Of a DNA stretch of 64,000 bases, positions 12,295-22,793 are shown piece by piece; within the stretch, counting starts at the first letter, position 1; each line of letters starts with the position of its first letter. Origin of the DNA: Lycium barbarum (Eukaryota > Streptophyta > Magnoliopsida > Solanales > Solanaceae). The DNA lies in assembly GCF_019175385.1 (NCBI RefSeq), contig NC_083346.1:58309821-58373820 (forward strand), in the 5' to 3' direction. Both the position numbers and the translations under genes were made by a program. The notes below the pieces were generated by a model, which was not told where the DNA came from, ran no database searches, and was given only the letters and a program-made list of their open reading frames with translations.

Positions 12295-14827
12295 TGTTAC
12301 ACCCCGTATCTTCGAACAACACTTATCAAATTTGAAACATAAGTACGTTGAGTTAGGGTTAAGTAAAACCACTTTGGAATATAAGGAGCAAGCATTATTA
12401 ATTATATTTAATAAGTGAAGGATGTATATAAGATATACCAGAAGGTTTTATAAGGAAATGAGTGGAAGAAATGAAGTAGTACGACTTCGGAGAAAGGATG
12501 GGTAATATTTTGTGTGAAAATTTTTGTCCAACTGGGGGGACGCATATCTCTTAGCATATGAAGTGTTTTAAGGTGAAACAAAAGCCTAAAATGAAGTTCC
12601 TCGAGTCTAGTTTCCAACGCAACAAACCGCTCGTCGATAGGACATCGGAGTAGAGAATTATAAACGTTACAAGTTCAGCTGACAAATGAGAAACGCATGC
12701 TACAGTACTAACCATTTTTTTCACCATATTTGCCCAGAAATTTCCAGAAAATTTAAGAGAGAGAGGGGGAATCACAAAGTGAGCAATCTTCAAGTGAGGA
12801 GTATTAATCGAAGCTCGGATAAATGCACGGATTTGATTCTAGTATGGTTTTGCGGTGGATTCAAGGTAGATATTGAAGATATCTCTATTTTAACAAGAAT
12901 AAGGTATGAATCTCCTATTATTAATGTTAATTTTGGTGTATTTACGGAGATAAAATCGTTAAATAATTGAATAGCGAGTTGGTTGGTTGTGGAAATTTGG
13001 AAAACATCGTGTGGGATGTTTTATGGTACATATTGGTGTTGGAAATGATGTTATTGATGTTGGTATTTTTGTTGTTGTTGTTGGTTGTTGGATTATGATT
13101 TCGGGCTAGGCATATAAACAGGGGAAGTGCTGCTCGAATTCGGCAGATTCTAAAAGGAATTAATTGAAGGCTTAAGATGAGCGTATGACATTGAGCCTAA
13201 TAATAGTATGAATGGTTTATATGTAGATTTATGAGCTTGGAAGGATAAACGTTGAACCACTAAGGCGACCGAAAGGTATGTTATGGCTCGCCCTTTCTTT
13301 CAAAGGCATGATTCCTATGTTGTGACTTCAAAATGTTTCCATATCTTCCTCGGTTTCAAAAGTTAGATGTTTATGACTCCAAGGCATAACCCCTTTCCTA
13401 ATAATTCATAAATGTTTTCCAAAATGTTCGTATTTCCTAAATCAGAGGTTTATGGCTCTCTGAGCTCTTATGATAAAAACGATGAACCTGTTTTCACAAT
13501 CATAATGATGATGTCAAAGATGAGAATATTTTCCTACTTGATTATGATGATGATGATTCCAGGTTTAAAGGTTCCAAGTTTACGATTTCAATGATGATAT
13601 AAGAATGTCGAGCTATTTCTTGATTTCTCAATTTTTTTCATGGATGATGACTCTATTTCTAAAAGCTCCAAAGTGTATGAATTGATGCTTTATGATACCG
13701 ATGATCTTACTCTATGTTTTCCCTTGATGTTATTCTTCATCGATAGTCTCGCCTTATATTCTAGTCCCTTCAAGGTGAGACACAACGATCATGATTATTC
13801 CATAATACAATCGGAGGTTACCGATCTTACGTCACTCCGATGGAGTTATAGCTTTTGATTGGGCTCTTATGCATGCTTATGTTGTGATGATTACACTGCG
13901 CCTATACGGCCGGGCAACACCACTACGGAGGGCGTAGTGGGCGGCTTATGGATGATTACACCGTGCCTATACGGTCGGACAGCACCACTACGCTGGGCGT
14001 AGTGGGCAGCTTATGGATGATGATAATAACACGGTGTCTATATGCCACGGGCAGCACCACTAGTGGGCGGCGTGAGATGATTACCCCAGATGCGGGCTAA
14101 TGATGTTATTTGATAAGACAGTTTATGTATGTACGGGTGATATGTTTTGAAGGAAAAAGTGAGCATGCATGATTCCGCCTTAAGAGGCAAGCAGTTACAA
14201 TCATACCTTTTTCTTGTATCTTCCATATATTTTTATTATGTTGTTGTTCATGTTCTGTACATATTATCATGTTATCATTCATGCCTTACATACTCGGTAA
14301 ATTACTCGTACTGATGTCCCTTCTTGTGGACGCTGCGTTCATGCCGGCAGGATCAGGTAGCCAGTCGGACTATTCACAGCAGTAGGACCTCCCCTCAGCA
14401 TCAGTCAGTACGCTCCATTGATCCGGACCACACCCTTTTTGGTATGCTATTCGGTTACGTACATATATAGGTACGGCAGGGCCTTGTCCTGTCATTTCTA
14501 CAGTTTGTAATCCATAGAGGTATGCAGACAGTGATATGTAGTCGTGATATTATGCAGCCCCGTCAACACTTATTTTGTTGTACAGTATATATGTGTGGCG
14601 GCCAAATCGGCTCATGATGTTATTCTCAGTATTTATGTTTATACGTATGCATTGGTCGTGAGTCCTCGAGACTGTGTTTCTTGTGTTGATTATTCAGGAG
14701 ACAGTATAGCCCAGTTATGGATTGTGTATGGGCCTATGTTATTCAGCGAGAAGTAAATGCAAGCATAGAAGTGCTTGGCCAGTAGTGGTCGGGCACTTGT
14801 CACGGCTCATCGGTTTGGGTCGTGACA
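12295..14827 (+). repeat. 5' LTR of element F (2533 bp), core promoter segment deleted
   Basis: It aligns end to end with the 3' LTR 22794-25409. Relative to that copy it lacks about 90 bases at 12710, which in the 3' LTR hold the GCTACAGTA repeats and a TATA box (CCTTATAAAAAGGG, 23276-23289). The conserved AGTAC/GTACT motif is at 14284-14350. Confidence 0.92.
13887..14075 (+). repeat. Tandem repeat in F 5' LTR (about 65-bp units, 3 copies)
   Basis: Three units share GATTACACCGTGCCTATACG, then a GGGCAGCACCACTACG core and GCGTAGTGGGCGGCTTATGG. ACTACG..CGTAGT arms make each unit a potential hairpin. The third unit is shortened. The 3' LTR carries the same array at 24466-24657. Confidence 0.8.
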
Positions 14828-14831
14828 AAAG

Positions 14832-14845
14832 TGGTATCAGAGCAG
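14832..14845 (+). other. Primer binding site of element F, initiator-Met tRNA type
   Basis: TGGTATCAGAGCAG lies four bases after the LTR end GTGACA at 14827. TGGTATCAGAGC is complementary to the 3' end of plant initiator tRNA-Met. Confidence 0.9.
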
Positions 14846-15047
14846 TTCATCCTAGGGATTGTCTACAGACTGTTTCCAATAGAGTCCTGTTTATGGGTGT
14901 GAAGCCGGCCACGCTTATAAACAGGAAGCTGCAGGGCATTTAGGAATCATTGACCTTCTTTCTATCTTAGACCGTGCGGTAGAGCCAGAGTCTAGGAAAG
15001 ATCGCTTCTGATTCATTTTCCTGCAGGTAAGTACAGACTGACGAGAG

Positions 15048-15551
15048 ATGAAAAGATCAGCTTCAGATAGTGGGGGTGCTAAGAAGGCCCCGAGAGTAGA
15101 TCCAGGACCCCAGGCTCCAAGATCGAGTAAGACGAGCTTCAGTTAATCTATTGAGACTGATCCCTCGGAGGACCCAGTGACGATCCTTCCAGAGTTCTTG
15201 ACTCCCAGGGAGGAGGACCCCCTAGAGGACAGCTATGACACCGATCCGTCTGAGGATTCGTTTGGGACACCGGAGGAGGAGATCCCTGAGGCCGTACCAG
15301 CTGCTCCTATGGCAGAGCACTACGTCAGACCAGCCTCCCCGGTGAGTGTTACGGATTACTCTAGCCCTCTATCCTAGCCGTCGGTAAACCAGGAGTTGCC
15401 CGATTATCCATACCCCTCGGACCCAGATGAGAGAGATGATGAAGGCCAGACGAGCAGATGGTGCCGATGGTGGGAAAATCTTGATGAAGAGCACACTTCG
15501 CTTTATAGCCTACCGGATCAGGCTAAGAACCGATCGGCTACAGGAATATGA
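15048..15551 (+). pseudogene. Acidic 167-codon ORF relic after the F primer site, function unknown
   Basis: Starting at ATG 15048, the frame reads MKRSASDSGGAKKAPRVDPG and continues for 167 codons to the TGA at 15549. It has two in-frame stops (codon 33 TAA, codon 110 TAG). The middle is rich in Asp, Glu and Pro (EEDPLEDSYDTDPSEDSFG), the end reads ENLDEEHTSLYSLPDQ. The basic start after the primer site resembles the place where Tekay gag begins, but no gag core or zinc knuckle follows. I do not recognise a family. It could be a residual gag N-terminus or an element-specific protein. Confidence 0.5.
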
Positions 15552-15874
15552 GACTATTGGAATTTCGTATGTGTGTGAATTTACTGTAGGTTACTATTTA
15601 CTAGCGACTAGTGGAAATCCTAAGGAGACGGATAACTAAGTATTTATAAGTAACGGCGATCAAGGTGTTTCCGCCACTATTGGAAATCTTGAAATTTGGG
15701 ACGAAAGGTAGTCATACATACAGAGGAAAGGTGAATATCGAGTAAAATAATATTTGTGTAGTCGGAAGAATAAGAGATCTTTTCTAATCCGGAGGGAGAT
15801 GCATTATGAGAATGTTTGGAATCTGGTAAAACCTCAACTTGCTCTAGATAATGTGATGAAGGTCGTGCAATAAG

Positions 15875-15980
15875 GTGTGTGCAGCCAAACCAGCACTAAC
15901 GCACTGGATTTCATCAGAGTTTCATGGTTAAACGTGTTGGGGTGAGAGAAATCCTAGGATGGGTGACCCCTTGGGAAGTG
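15875..15980 (+). ncRNA. 5S rRNA-derived module inside element F
   Basis: The stretch aligns with plant 5S rRNA over nearly its whole length: ACCAGCACTAACGCACTGGA (15889-15908), CATCAGAG, an A-box-like GGTTAAACGTGTTGGGG (15926-15942), GGTGAGAG, and CTAGGATGGGTGACC (15954-15968, C-box region unchanged), then TTGGGAAGT. The mature 5S 3' end is absent. It lies in the internal part of a pol-less LTR element, not in a 5S array. It is not a functional 5S gene by inspection; the internal Pol III promoter boxes are partly kept. Cassandra elements carry 5S sequence in their LTRs, which makes exaptation a real precedent. Confidence 0.8.
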
Positions 15981-18144
15981 TATTAAAAGTCTTACAAAGT
16001 TAGACATAAGAGTAAGATGGAAAGTTAGAGTAGCCTAAGGGGAATTGGAGTATGCGGAGTGGTTGGAAACTCTAAAGGATCGTGAAGAAGGAGTCGGGCT
16101 AGATCGGCAAAGAGAAAGAAGGTGCATCACAGCTCTAGAACTAGGATGAGTTTAAATAGAGTTTGGAAATACTTTGTGAGCAAGGTGTTATAAAATATAT
16201 ACGTATGCGTGTGATATCTCATATGTGGTTGTACCAACGGGTATGTGTATCCCAGCAACCGACGTTGCGGTATATGGAAGGCATTAATCGAATAAGGTAA
16301 CGAAGTTCAAGTGGCAAAAATGGTACGAATGTTACAAGGTAAGTCGATGTTATTTTTACTACAGGTTAGAGTTGAAAAGTCCTAATGCAATGACATCTGG
16401 GAAAAGAAGAAAGTGAGTATGCAGAAAGTTAGAAGATCAAAATGTCGTGAGAAAAAAATGTAAGGAACAAGGGTGAGTGAAGCTTCTAAGAGAGACGACA
16501 GGCAAAGCAAGGGACTATTTGGATAAAATTTGAAGGTAAGCGTGCGAAAGGGATAAAGTGCGGTAGTATGGAATAAAAGATGAATGTGTAGGGTTGGAGA
16601 ACAGACTTCGACAAGTGGGACTAAAGGATAGTGACCACAACTAGGAATGTGAAGTACGAAAGAGAATGATCAGGCCTTGCAACGATACTAAGAGATTTCC
16701 AGCTCTCGAGAGGTATATAAAGGGATTAATGTGTAGTCATACTGACACGGGTGCCTCAGAAACGAAGAAGCTTTCCTAAAAGATGACTTAAGAATAGAAC
16801 GGATTTGCATGTTTAAAGGAATATGTCATGAACTTCGGAGCTACGACTGTAAATAACAAGAGAAGAAAGGTGCTCGAGGAGGGAGAAACCCAAGGAAGGT
16901 TAAGGATGAAAGTAGGAAAGGTATACTAATGGGTTAGTCGAAGGAAGAGGAGAATATTTAGGAGTAAAGTAACTGGAAATCTTTAACCATGGGAGTAAGA
17001 AAGATACTTGAACGAGTTGGCGGTAGGAAACCGATTACTCATCGAGGAAAGAACGAGGATGATGAGTCGACACAATTGATTAGAAAATTAATGACATGGA
17101 ATAAGAATTCATGTGAAGACTGAGAGATTCGATCATAGAGGAAATGGAATGAAATGTAAGGAACGTGCATGGAAGACCACTCGGCTGTAGCATCAGAAAG
17201 ATAGATAAAGGTTCGATGAACGAGGATAGAGAGAGTGTAAACTGTAAGAATTCTGTGCTAAGACCAAAATTAGCAGGACACTAGAAAAACTTGGATGCAC
17301 AGCTGCAACACAAACGCGTAATTAAGAAGGATTATGAGTAAGTGAGCTAAGCGGGCGAAAGGACTAGTAGTGGATGGAAGGGTATGGAAATGTTGAAAAG
17401 AATAAATGATGATATAGACATAAATGGAAGAAGAACTCAGGGCAAGAAGTTTTAGATATATTATAAGCAAAGTCGGGAAGAAAATGAGGAGTAAGGTATA
17501 ATCGAAGACTTTATAAAGGACGTGGTGAATCTCGATGTCCCCATTAACTTGCGTGTCCGGAAAACCGTTAGTCATAAAAGATAGAGGTATGAAAATATGG
17601 AAAAGAAGGCATCGAAATTGGATCTAACCCTTATAAGTATTCCGATTGGATACAAGACTGTAACTAGAAATATCACGATGGGTGAGAGCAATATCATGAT
17701 GGGTGACCCCCTGGGAAATATGCTGAAAATTTCATAAATGTGGAAACAAGTGACGAGTGTAAAAGTAGGCAGCCCAAAGTAAATTGGGGTGCGGAAAGTG
17801 GTTAGAAACCCCGTACGAGTCATATAGGCCGAGACGGGCTAAACTAACGGAAAAGGGGAAGCCATGACAACAGAAAGATTTGAGGATGAAGGAAAAGGGT
17901 ACAGATGTCACAGGGTGAGACCGATATTGAGTCCACACTAATTAAGGCAAGAAATCCCCGGTGTGGCGATGTATGGGAACATGTCTAGTGAGGGGATAGA
18001 CGCGACGGACGCCACGAAGAAGGGATTACATCCATAAAGATCGCAAAAGGCAACCTAAGCTCCTAAGATGGATATGCTAAGTGACATGAGGTATGTACAG
18101 AGGAGACCTCCCCGAAGTGTTACAATACACTATGAGGCTAGTTT
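15981..18144 (+). other. Purine-rich non-coding internal region of F/G
   Basis: The plus strand is conspicuously A/G-rich and lacks any pol motif in six frames. It includes the second 5S-like remnant. The sequence after the first 5S module (TTGGAGTATGCGGAGTGGTTGGAAACTC) recurs in diverged form after the second (TTGGGGTGCGGAAAGTGGTTAGAAACCCC near 17785), so the two stretches are old copies of one internal domain. The F/G boundary inside this region cannot be placed by eye. Confidence 0.55.
17677..17717 (+). ncRNA. Second, degenerate 5S rRNA-like module (C-box part)
   Basis: GGGTGAGAGCAATATCATGATGGGTGACCCCCTGGGAA-type sequence repeats the 3' half of the module at 15941-15977, including GATGGGTGACC. 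The 5' half of 5S is barely recognisable. Shared flanking sequence shows that it is a diverged copy of the same retroelement segment, probably belonging to element G. Confidence 0.65.
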
Positions 18145-18180
18145 AACATTCGAGGACGAATGTTCTAAAGGGGGGGAGGA
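18145..18180 (+). other. Stem-loop plus polypurine tract of element G
   Basis: AACATTCGAGGACGAATGTT (18145-18164) is a perfect 8-bp stem with AGGA loop, followed by the tract AAAGGGGGGGAGGA (18167-18180) directly before the LTR start at 18181. The same arrangement occurs in F, A and B. Confidence 0.85.
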
Positions 18181-21100
18181 TGTTACACCCCGCGTTTTCA
18201 GAGCAGGAGTATGACATTTACCTCACCGTAGTAAGGGAGTGTCGGAGACGTCCCATAATGTTTTGAAAAGCCCAAGCCATGGAAAGTACGTAACAACGAA
18301 GAAAGAGGGTGAATTACGATCTCGTAAGTCGTAATCGGGAAAGAGTATTTTGAAACATGAGAACATGATCATTATTAGTATAATAAGTGATAAATATCAT
18401 GTATGGAGAGTTTCAGAATATTTCGAGATCGAGCAAATTGAAGAAAATAAGTTTGATGAAAATTTGAGAAATGCTGGAAAGATTTTTAGTCAAATTTGGA
18501 GGGGGTATATCTCCATGTATATTTGGAGTTTTAAGGCGTTTCAAAATCCTAAAATGAAGTTCGTCGAGTCTAGTTTGTAATGCAACAAACCGCTCGTCGA
18601 TAGGGCATCGGAGTAGAGAATTATAGACGTTACAAACTGAACTGTCACGCAGAAACAGAGCTGCTACAGCAATGCTACAGTACCGCTACAGTACTGCAGC
18701 AGTACTGTAGCTACAGTACGTCGGCCCACCCTCTATAAAAGGGCTAAAAACCCCCATTTTCATCAAAAAAATGCTACAAAGTTCCAGAAAATTCAGCCAT
18801 TAAAAGGCTCTTAATCTCACATAAAAGTGAAGATTTTGGGCGAAATTTCAAGCTACGAAGTACTAATCGAAGTCCGGGCAACGCATAGTCACAAATATGA
18901 TTTCATTTTGGAGTTGGAGTGGCTTGGAAACAAGTAAATGTTGAAGATTTGGCTACCTTCATGAAAAACAAGGTATGAATTTGTTGAATCTCTTTCTCTA
19001 TCAATATGAATTAAGAAATAATGGCAAGAACAAGGTGATAGTTTGTTGTATTGATGTTGTTAATTTGTGGGTTGAGATTTGAAGAGAAATTGGACGAAAT
19101 ATACATATATCTATCTTGTAGGATGTTGGGGATGTTATTATTGATGTTGTTAGTACTAATTTCAACTTCTTTACGGAAATAAAGTTATTAAATAGTTGTA
19201 TCACAAGTGGGTTGGTTGAGAAATTTGGAAAATAGTGTGTGGGTTGTTTTATGGCATATGTTGGTGTTGGAAATGATATTACGACTATTGGTATTGTTGA
19301 AGAATAATGAGCAAGTTATATTTAGTGTTTTAGTTGTTGTGTTGTAGATTGCATATAGCAAGTAAAGACTTGATAAGTGTGGTAAAGTATTGGTAATTGG
19401 AAGATTATGTATATTGAAGAATAATGTTCTTGCATGGATAGTATGTAATGATATTGGTATGATGTCGTTGGAATATATACTATAAGGTTGTTATCGTGTT
19501 CATTGGAGTCGGAAGGTTTTGAAGAAGGTAATAAATTGAAATCATGCATCTTGGATGAAATATGTGAATTGCTAGTGCTATTGTTGATTATGTTAATAGT
19601 TTGGCCGGGTTTGAATTCCCGGATTGTGTTGGTTGAGAATTTGGCTATGTTGAATGTTGAGGATGGTATATTTACAGAGGAAATGCTGCCAAAATTTCGG
19701 TAGCCAAGTGTTTCCTTAAGATTTCAACTCTAAGTATACTAATGAGAGTTTTGGTAAAAACGACCAATTTGCAGATTTTGACGAAATTGTGACGTGAATT
19801 TGGAATAGCAAAAGGAGCGGAAAGTGGTATGTAAGGCTTCACCCTTCTTTTTATGGCATGTCTTAGTTGAAATAAGTTGGGTACGAGCCTCGGGGACAAC
19901 TCGGTTCCCCGGAATCCGCACCTAAAGTTTTCCACTTTTTGTTCAATAGAATTGAACTAGAAAGTGTGCCAATTGTTGGAAAAACCTCCTACACCCTTAG
20001 AACTTGTATAAATGGGACCCGATTACCCTAAGACCCTCACAAGTAACGCTATGACACGTAACATACGTAAATCGTATACGCTACCTCATCCGGCCCGAGG
20101 TGGGCCCGCTACTCTCGGATTTTTCCTTACAGTCTTGCTTGACTTACTTGAAGTGAATCCAAAGGGGACCTTTGATCCCGATTTCAATACCAAATGATAA
20201 ATACTATGACTCCTCTAACGAGGGCACTTCCATGACGATAATGATAACAATGATGTTAGATAAGAGAATATGCCTATGATACGTACTACCGGAACGACTC
20301 TATGACTAAGATGACTAAGCTAAGTATCTTATGTAAACATGAAAATGATAAACTAATTTTTAATCTTAATTATATTTCCTAGCTATGACTTTATTTTCTA
20401 AAAGATTTCAAAGTCTATGAACCGTCATCTATGATGCCCCGATTTCATTCTACGTTTACTTTAATAGTATTCCCCGTTGGTAGTCTCACCTTAAAATACT
20501 CGTTCCTTCAAGGTGAGACAAAGCGATCACGAGTATTCTATAATATAATTGGAGGTCACCGACCTTACGTCACTCCGATGACTACATGATTCTTCTTTGG
20601 GCTTTCCTGCGTGCCTATGAGATATATGTTTATAGGATACGTAAATGCATATAAGACATTTAAATGTATGTAGGATATGCGTATATATTTTTAAAATATG
20701 CACATGACGAAAGAGCTAGAGCGCTATAGACGCTGATGTACCTACATGACACACGTATATGTATATGATAAAAGAGCTAGAGCGCTATAGACGCTGATAT
20801 ATGTACATGATATATGCATGTGTATACGGGGAAAATGGAGGTAAGGGCAGAGCGTTATGAACGCATATCCACCTGATCAGTTGGCATTACATGATATGAT
20901 ATCGTCCCGGACGCGGGATGTGTATATTTATGGTTAAATGGATCGGCTACCGACGCCTCGGCAATATGAGATGTCCTATTTTATATGTATATGAATATGA
21001 ACAAGGAAAGATTCTTAAAGGAAAGCTAAGTACGCATAGCACCTGCCAAGGGTACATATATATACAGGTTATGCTTCTATCCCAGGACATGTGTTGTAAC

Positions 21101-21629
21101 TCTCTTATGTCATTATACATGATTCATATTTTCTGTATATTACTATTCATGCCTTACATACTCGGTACACTATTCGTACTGACGTCCCTTCTTGTGGACG
21201 CTGCGTTTCATGCCGCGCAGGTCAGCAGACAGGCGGATTTGATACTTAGAAGCTCTACCAGCAGTGTTGACAGTGCTCCAGTTATTCCGGAGCCTCACTT
21301 CCTTGGTACTATTTTGTGTATATATATTCGGGCACGGCAGTACTCAGCCCTTTCTATGTATAAGTGTACTACGTCTAGAGGCTCGTAGACAGATATGTAC
21401 AGTTAGTTAAGTATAGTTAGGTATATGGTGTTTTGGCATGCTAATGTTAATGTATAAGTGATAACGAAGTTTATTAGTCTATGTTCAGAATGACGCCGCT
21501 AATGTTAATGTTCAAAAAAAAAATGGCTCTGTTTACATGGCTTGCTAAGAGGTAAAGGTAAAACGATAGACAAGGGGTGCTCGGTACAAGTATCGGGTAC
21601 TCGTCACGGCCCCTAGACGGGTCGTGACA
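18181..21629 (+). repeat. 3' LTR of element G (3449 bp)
   Basis: It starts TGTTACACCCCGCG right after a polypurine tract and ends GACGGGTCGTGACA. It is related to the F LTRs (shared ATGAAGTTCGTCGAGTCTAG and CTCGTCGATAGG blocks) but longer and diverged. The flanks GAGGA and GTCTC do not match, as expected for a 3' LTR whose 5' LTR is lost rather than for a solo LTR. The conserved AGTAC/GTACT motif is at 21153-21220. The matching 5' LTR is not in the window. Confidence 0.8.
18656..18743 (+). promoter_or_regulatory. GCTACAGTA repeat cluster and TATA box in G LTR
   Basis: At 18660-18720 short units (GCTACAGTACTG, GCTACAGCAATG, CAGCAGTACTGTAGCTACAG) repeat and form small palindromes. A TATA box CTCTATAAAAGGG follows at 18731-18743. 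The layout suggests an upstream activating array and core promoter in U3; transcription start not determined. Confidence 0.6.
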
Positions 21630-22756
21630 GTCTCCAAGCTAAATTTACAAGGGTGTCAGAGAGGATGACGAACCCAAAGAATACTTGGGATGACAATGAC
21701 AATTGCAATAAAAGGAACAACGATTGGTAGTTTGGAAAATTTTGAAGGAAAGAAAGAACACTGCTCCTATGAATGGAAATAAAAGAGTTCACCGGATATT
21801 AGAAAATAGTTCATGGACCACTAATTATATTGAACATGAGAGCATATGCTATGGAATTATATGAACCATCAACGTGATGCTATGCCCAACTACAATTGTA
21901 AGAAGGTCATACCGGAAAGCCAACAAGGAATAACGACTGACGAAACGATCGTCGGTACAAGGAAATTGAAGATAAGTATACTTGCGTTGCAAGAGAGTCA
22001 TAATAGAAGAATTTCCGTAGTCCTATGCTTCTAGGATTGTATTGATGGATGTGAGGGGAGAAAGTAAAGAAAAATTTGTAGCAGGAGCTCAAAGATGTTG
22101 CGAGGTATGAAATTAGTTGAACTCGGATTATAAGTTTGCCATAAGTGTAACTAGACTGCGAAGGATAACAAATGGCGAAGAAGCATTACGTATATATGTA
22201 TTTCGGATAATGATATAACTGGCCTTAGAAAGGAACATAACCATTTCACTAGCAACACAATATGCTGGATAAACATTTGGAATGTAAGGTAAAATAGATG
22301 GCGACAAGGATGTAAGGATTAGAGATCCTGACTAATGGACTACAAAACAAAATCGATACAGTGTATATCTAAGATCAATGGGTACAAAAAGGATAGCCCG
22401 AGATGGCACCAAAGAAGTAAACGCAAAGAGGGCGCCGTAAAGGGAGAAAGGTAGCTGCCCACTAACAAGGAAACAAGGAGCAAGAAAAAGAGAATACTTA
22501 TAGGCCGATGAATAATTATGGCACGATAAGAAAGACTACAATAATGAAGACAAAACGAGAGCGAGGTGCTAGTTAATTTCCGACCATGTACATGAAGACA
22601 CAGAAGTGAAAGAAGCCGACTGAAGACAATGAAAGAGTTAAGAGAAGATGAGAAGAGACTGAACCAAGTTATAGTCTAAGCAATGGTAATCGGACCCTAA
22701 GGGAAGTATAATTGTTCTAACAAATCAAATATGGTGTCGTGGATTGGCGATACTGC
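21630..22756 (+). other. Remaining internal region of element F, non-coding
   Basis: Purine-rich sequence with no supported ORF, lying between the end of the G LTR and F's polypurine tract. The ORF at 21846-22034 has no recognisable content. Confidence 0.5.
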
Positions 22757-22793
22757 AACATTCGAGGACGAATGTTTTTAAGGGGGGGAAGGA
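22757..22793 (+). other. Stem-loop plus polypurine tract of element F
   Basis: AACATTCGAGGACGAATGTT (22757-22776) is followed by AAGGGGGGGAAGGA (22780-22793) and then the 3' LTR start TGTTGCACC at 22794. Confidence 0.88.

Noticed and set aside
13887..14075. CRISPR-like repeat array
   Set aside because: Three diverged hairpin units in both LTRs of a plant retroelement, without unique spacers of constant length.
14832..14845. tRNA gene at TGGTATCAGAGC
   Set aside because: It is only the primer-complementary stretch; no cloverleaf surrounds it.
15875..15980. Functional 5S rRNA gene
   Set aside because: The 3' end is missing and base changes disrupt stems; it is embedded in a retroelement, so I call it 5S-derived only.
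17270..17938. Hydrophobic minus-strand ORFs that look like membrane proteins
   Set aside because: They are the complement of a purine-rich non-coding region, which automatically reads as Leu/Phe/Ser-rich.
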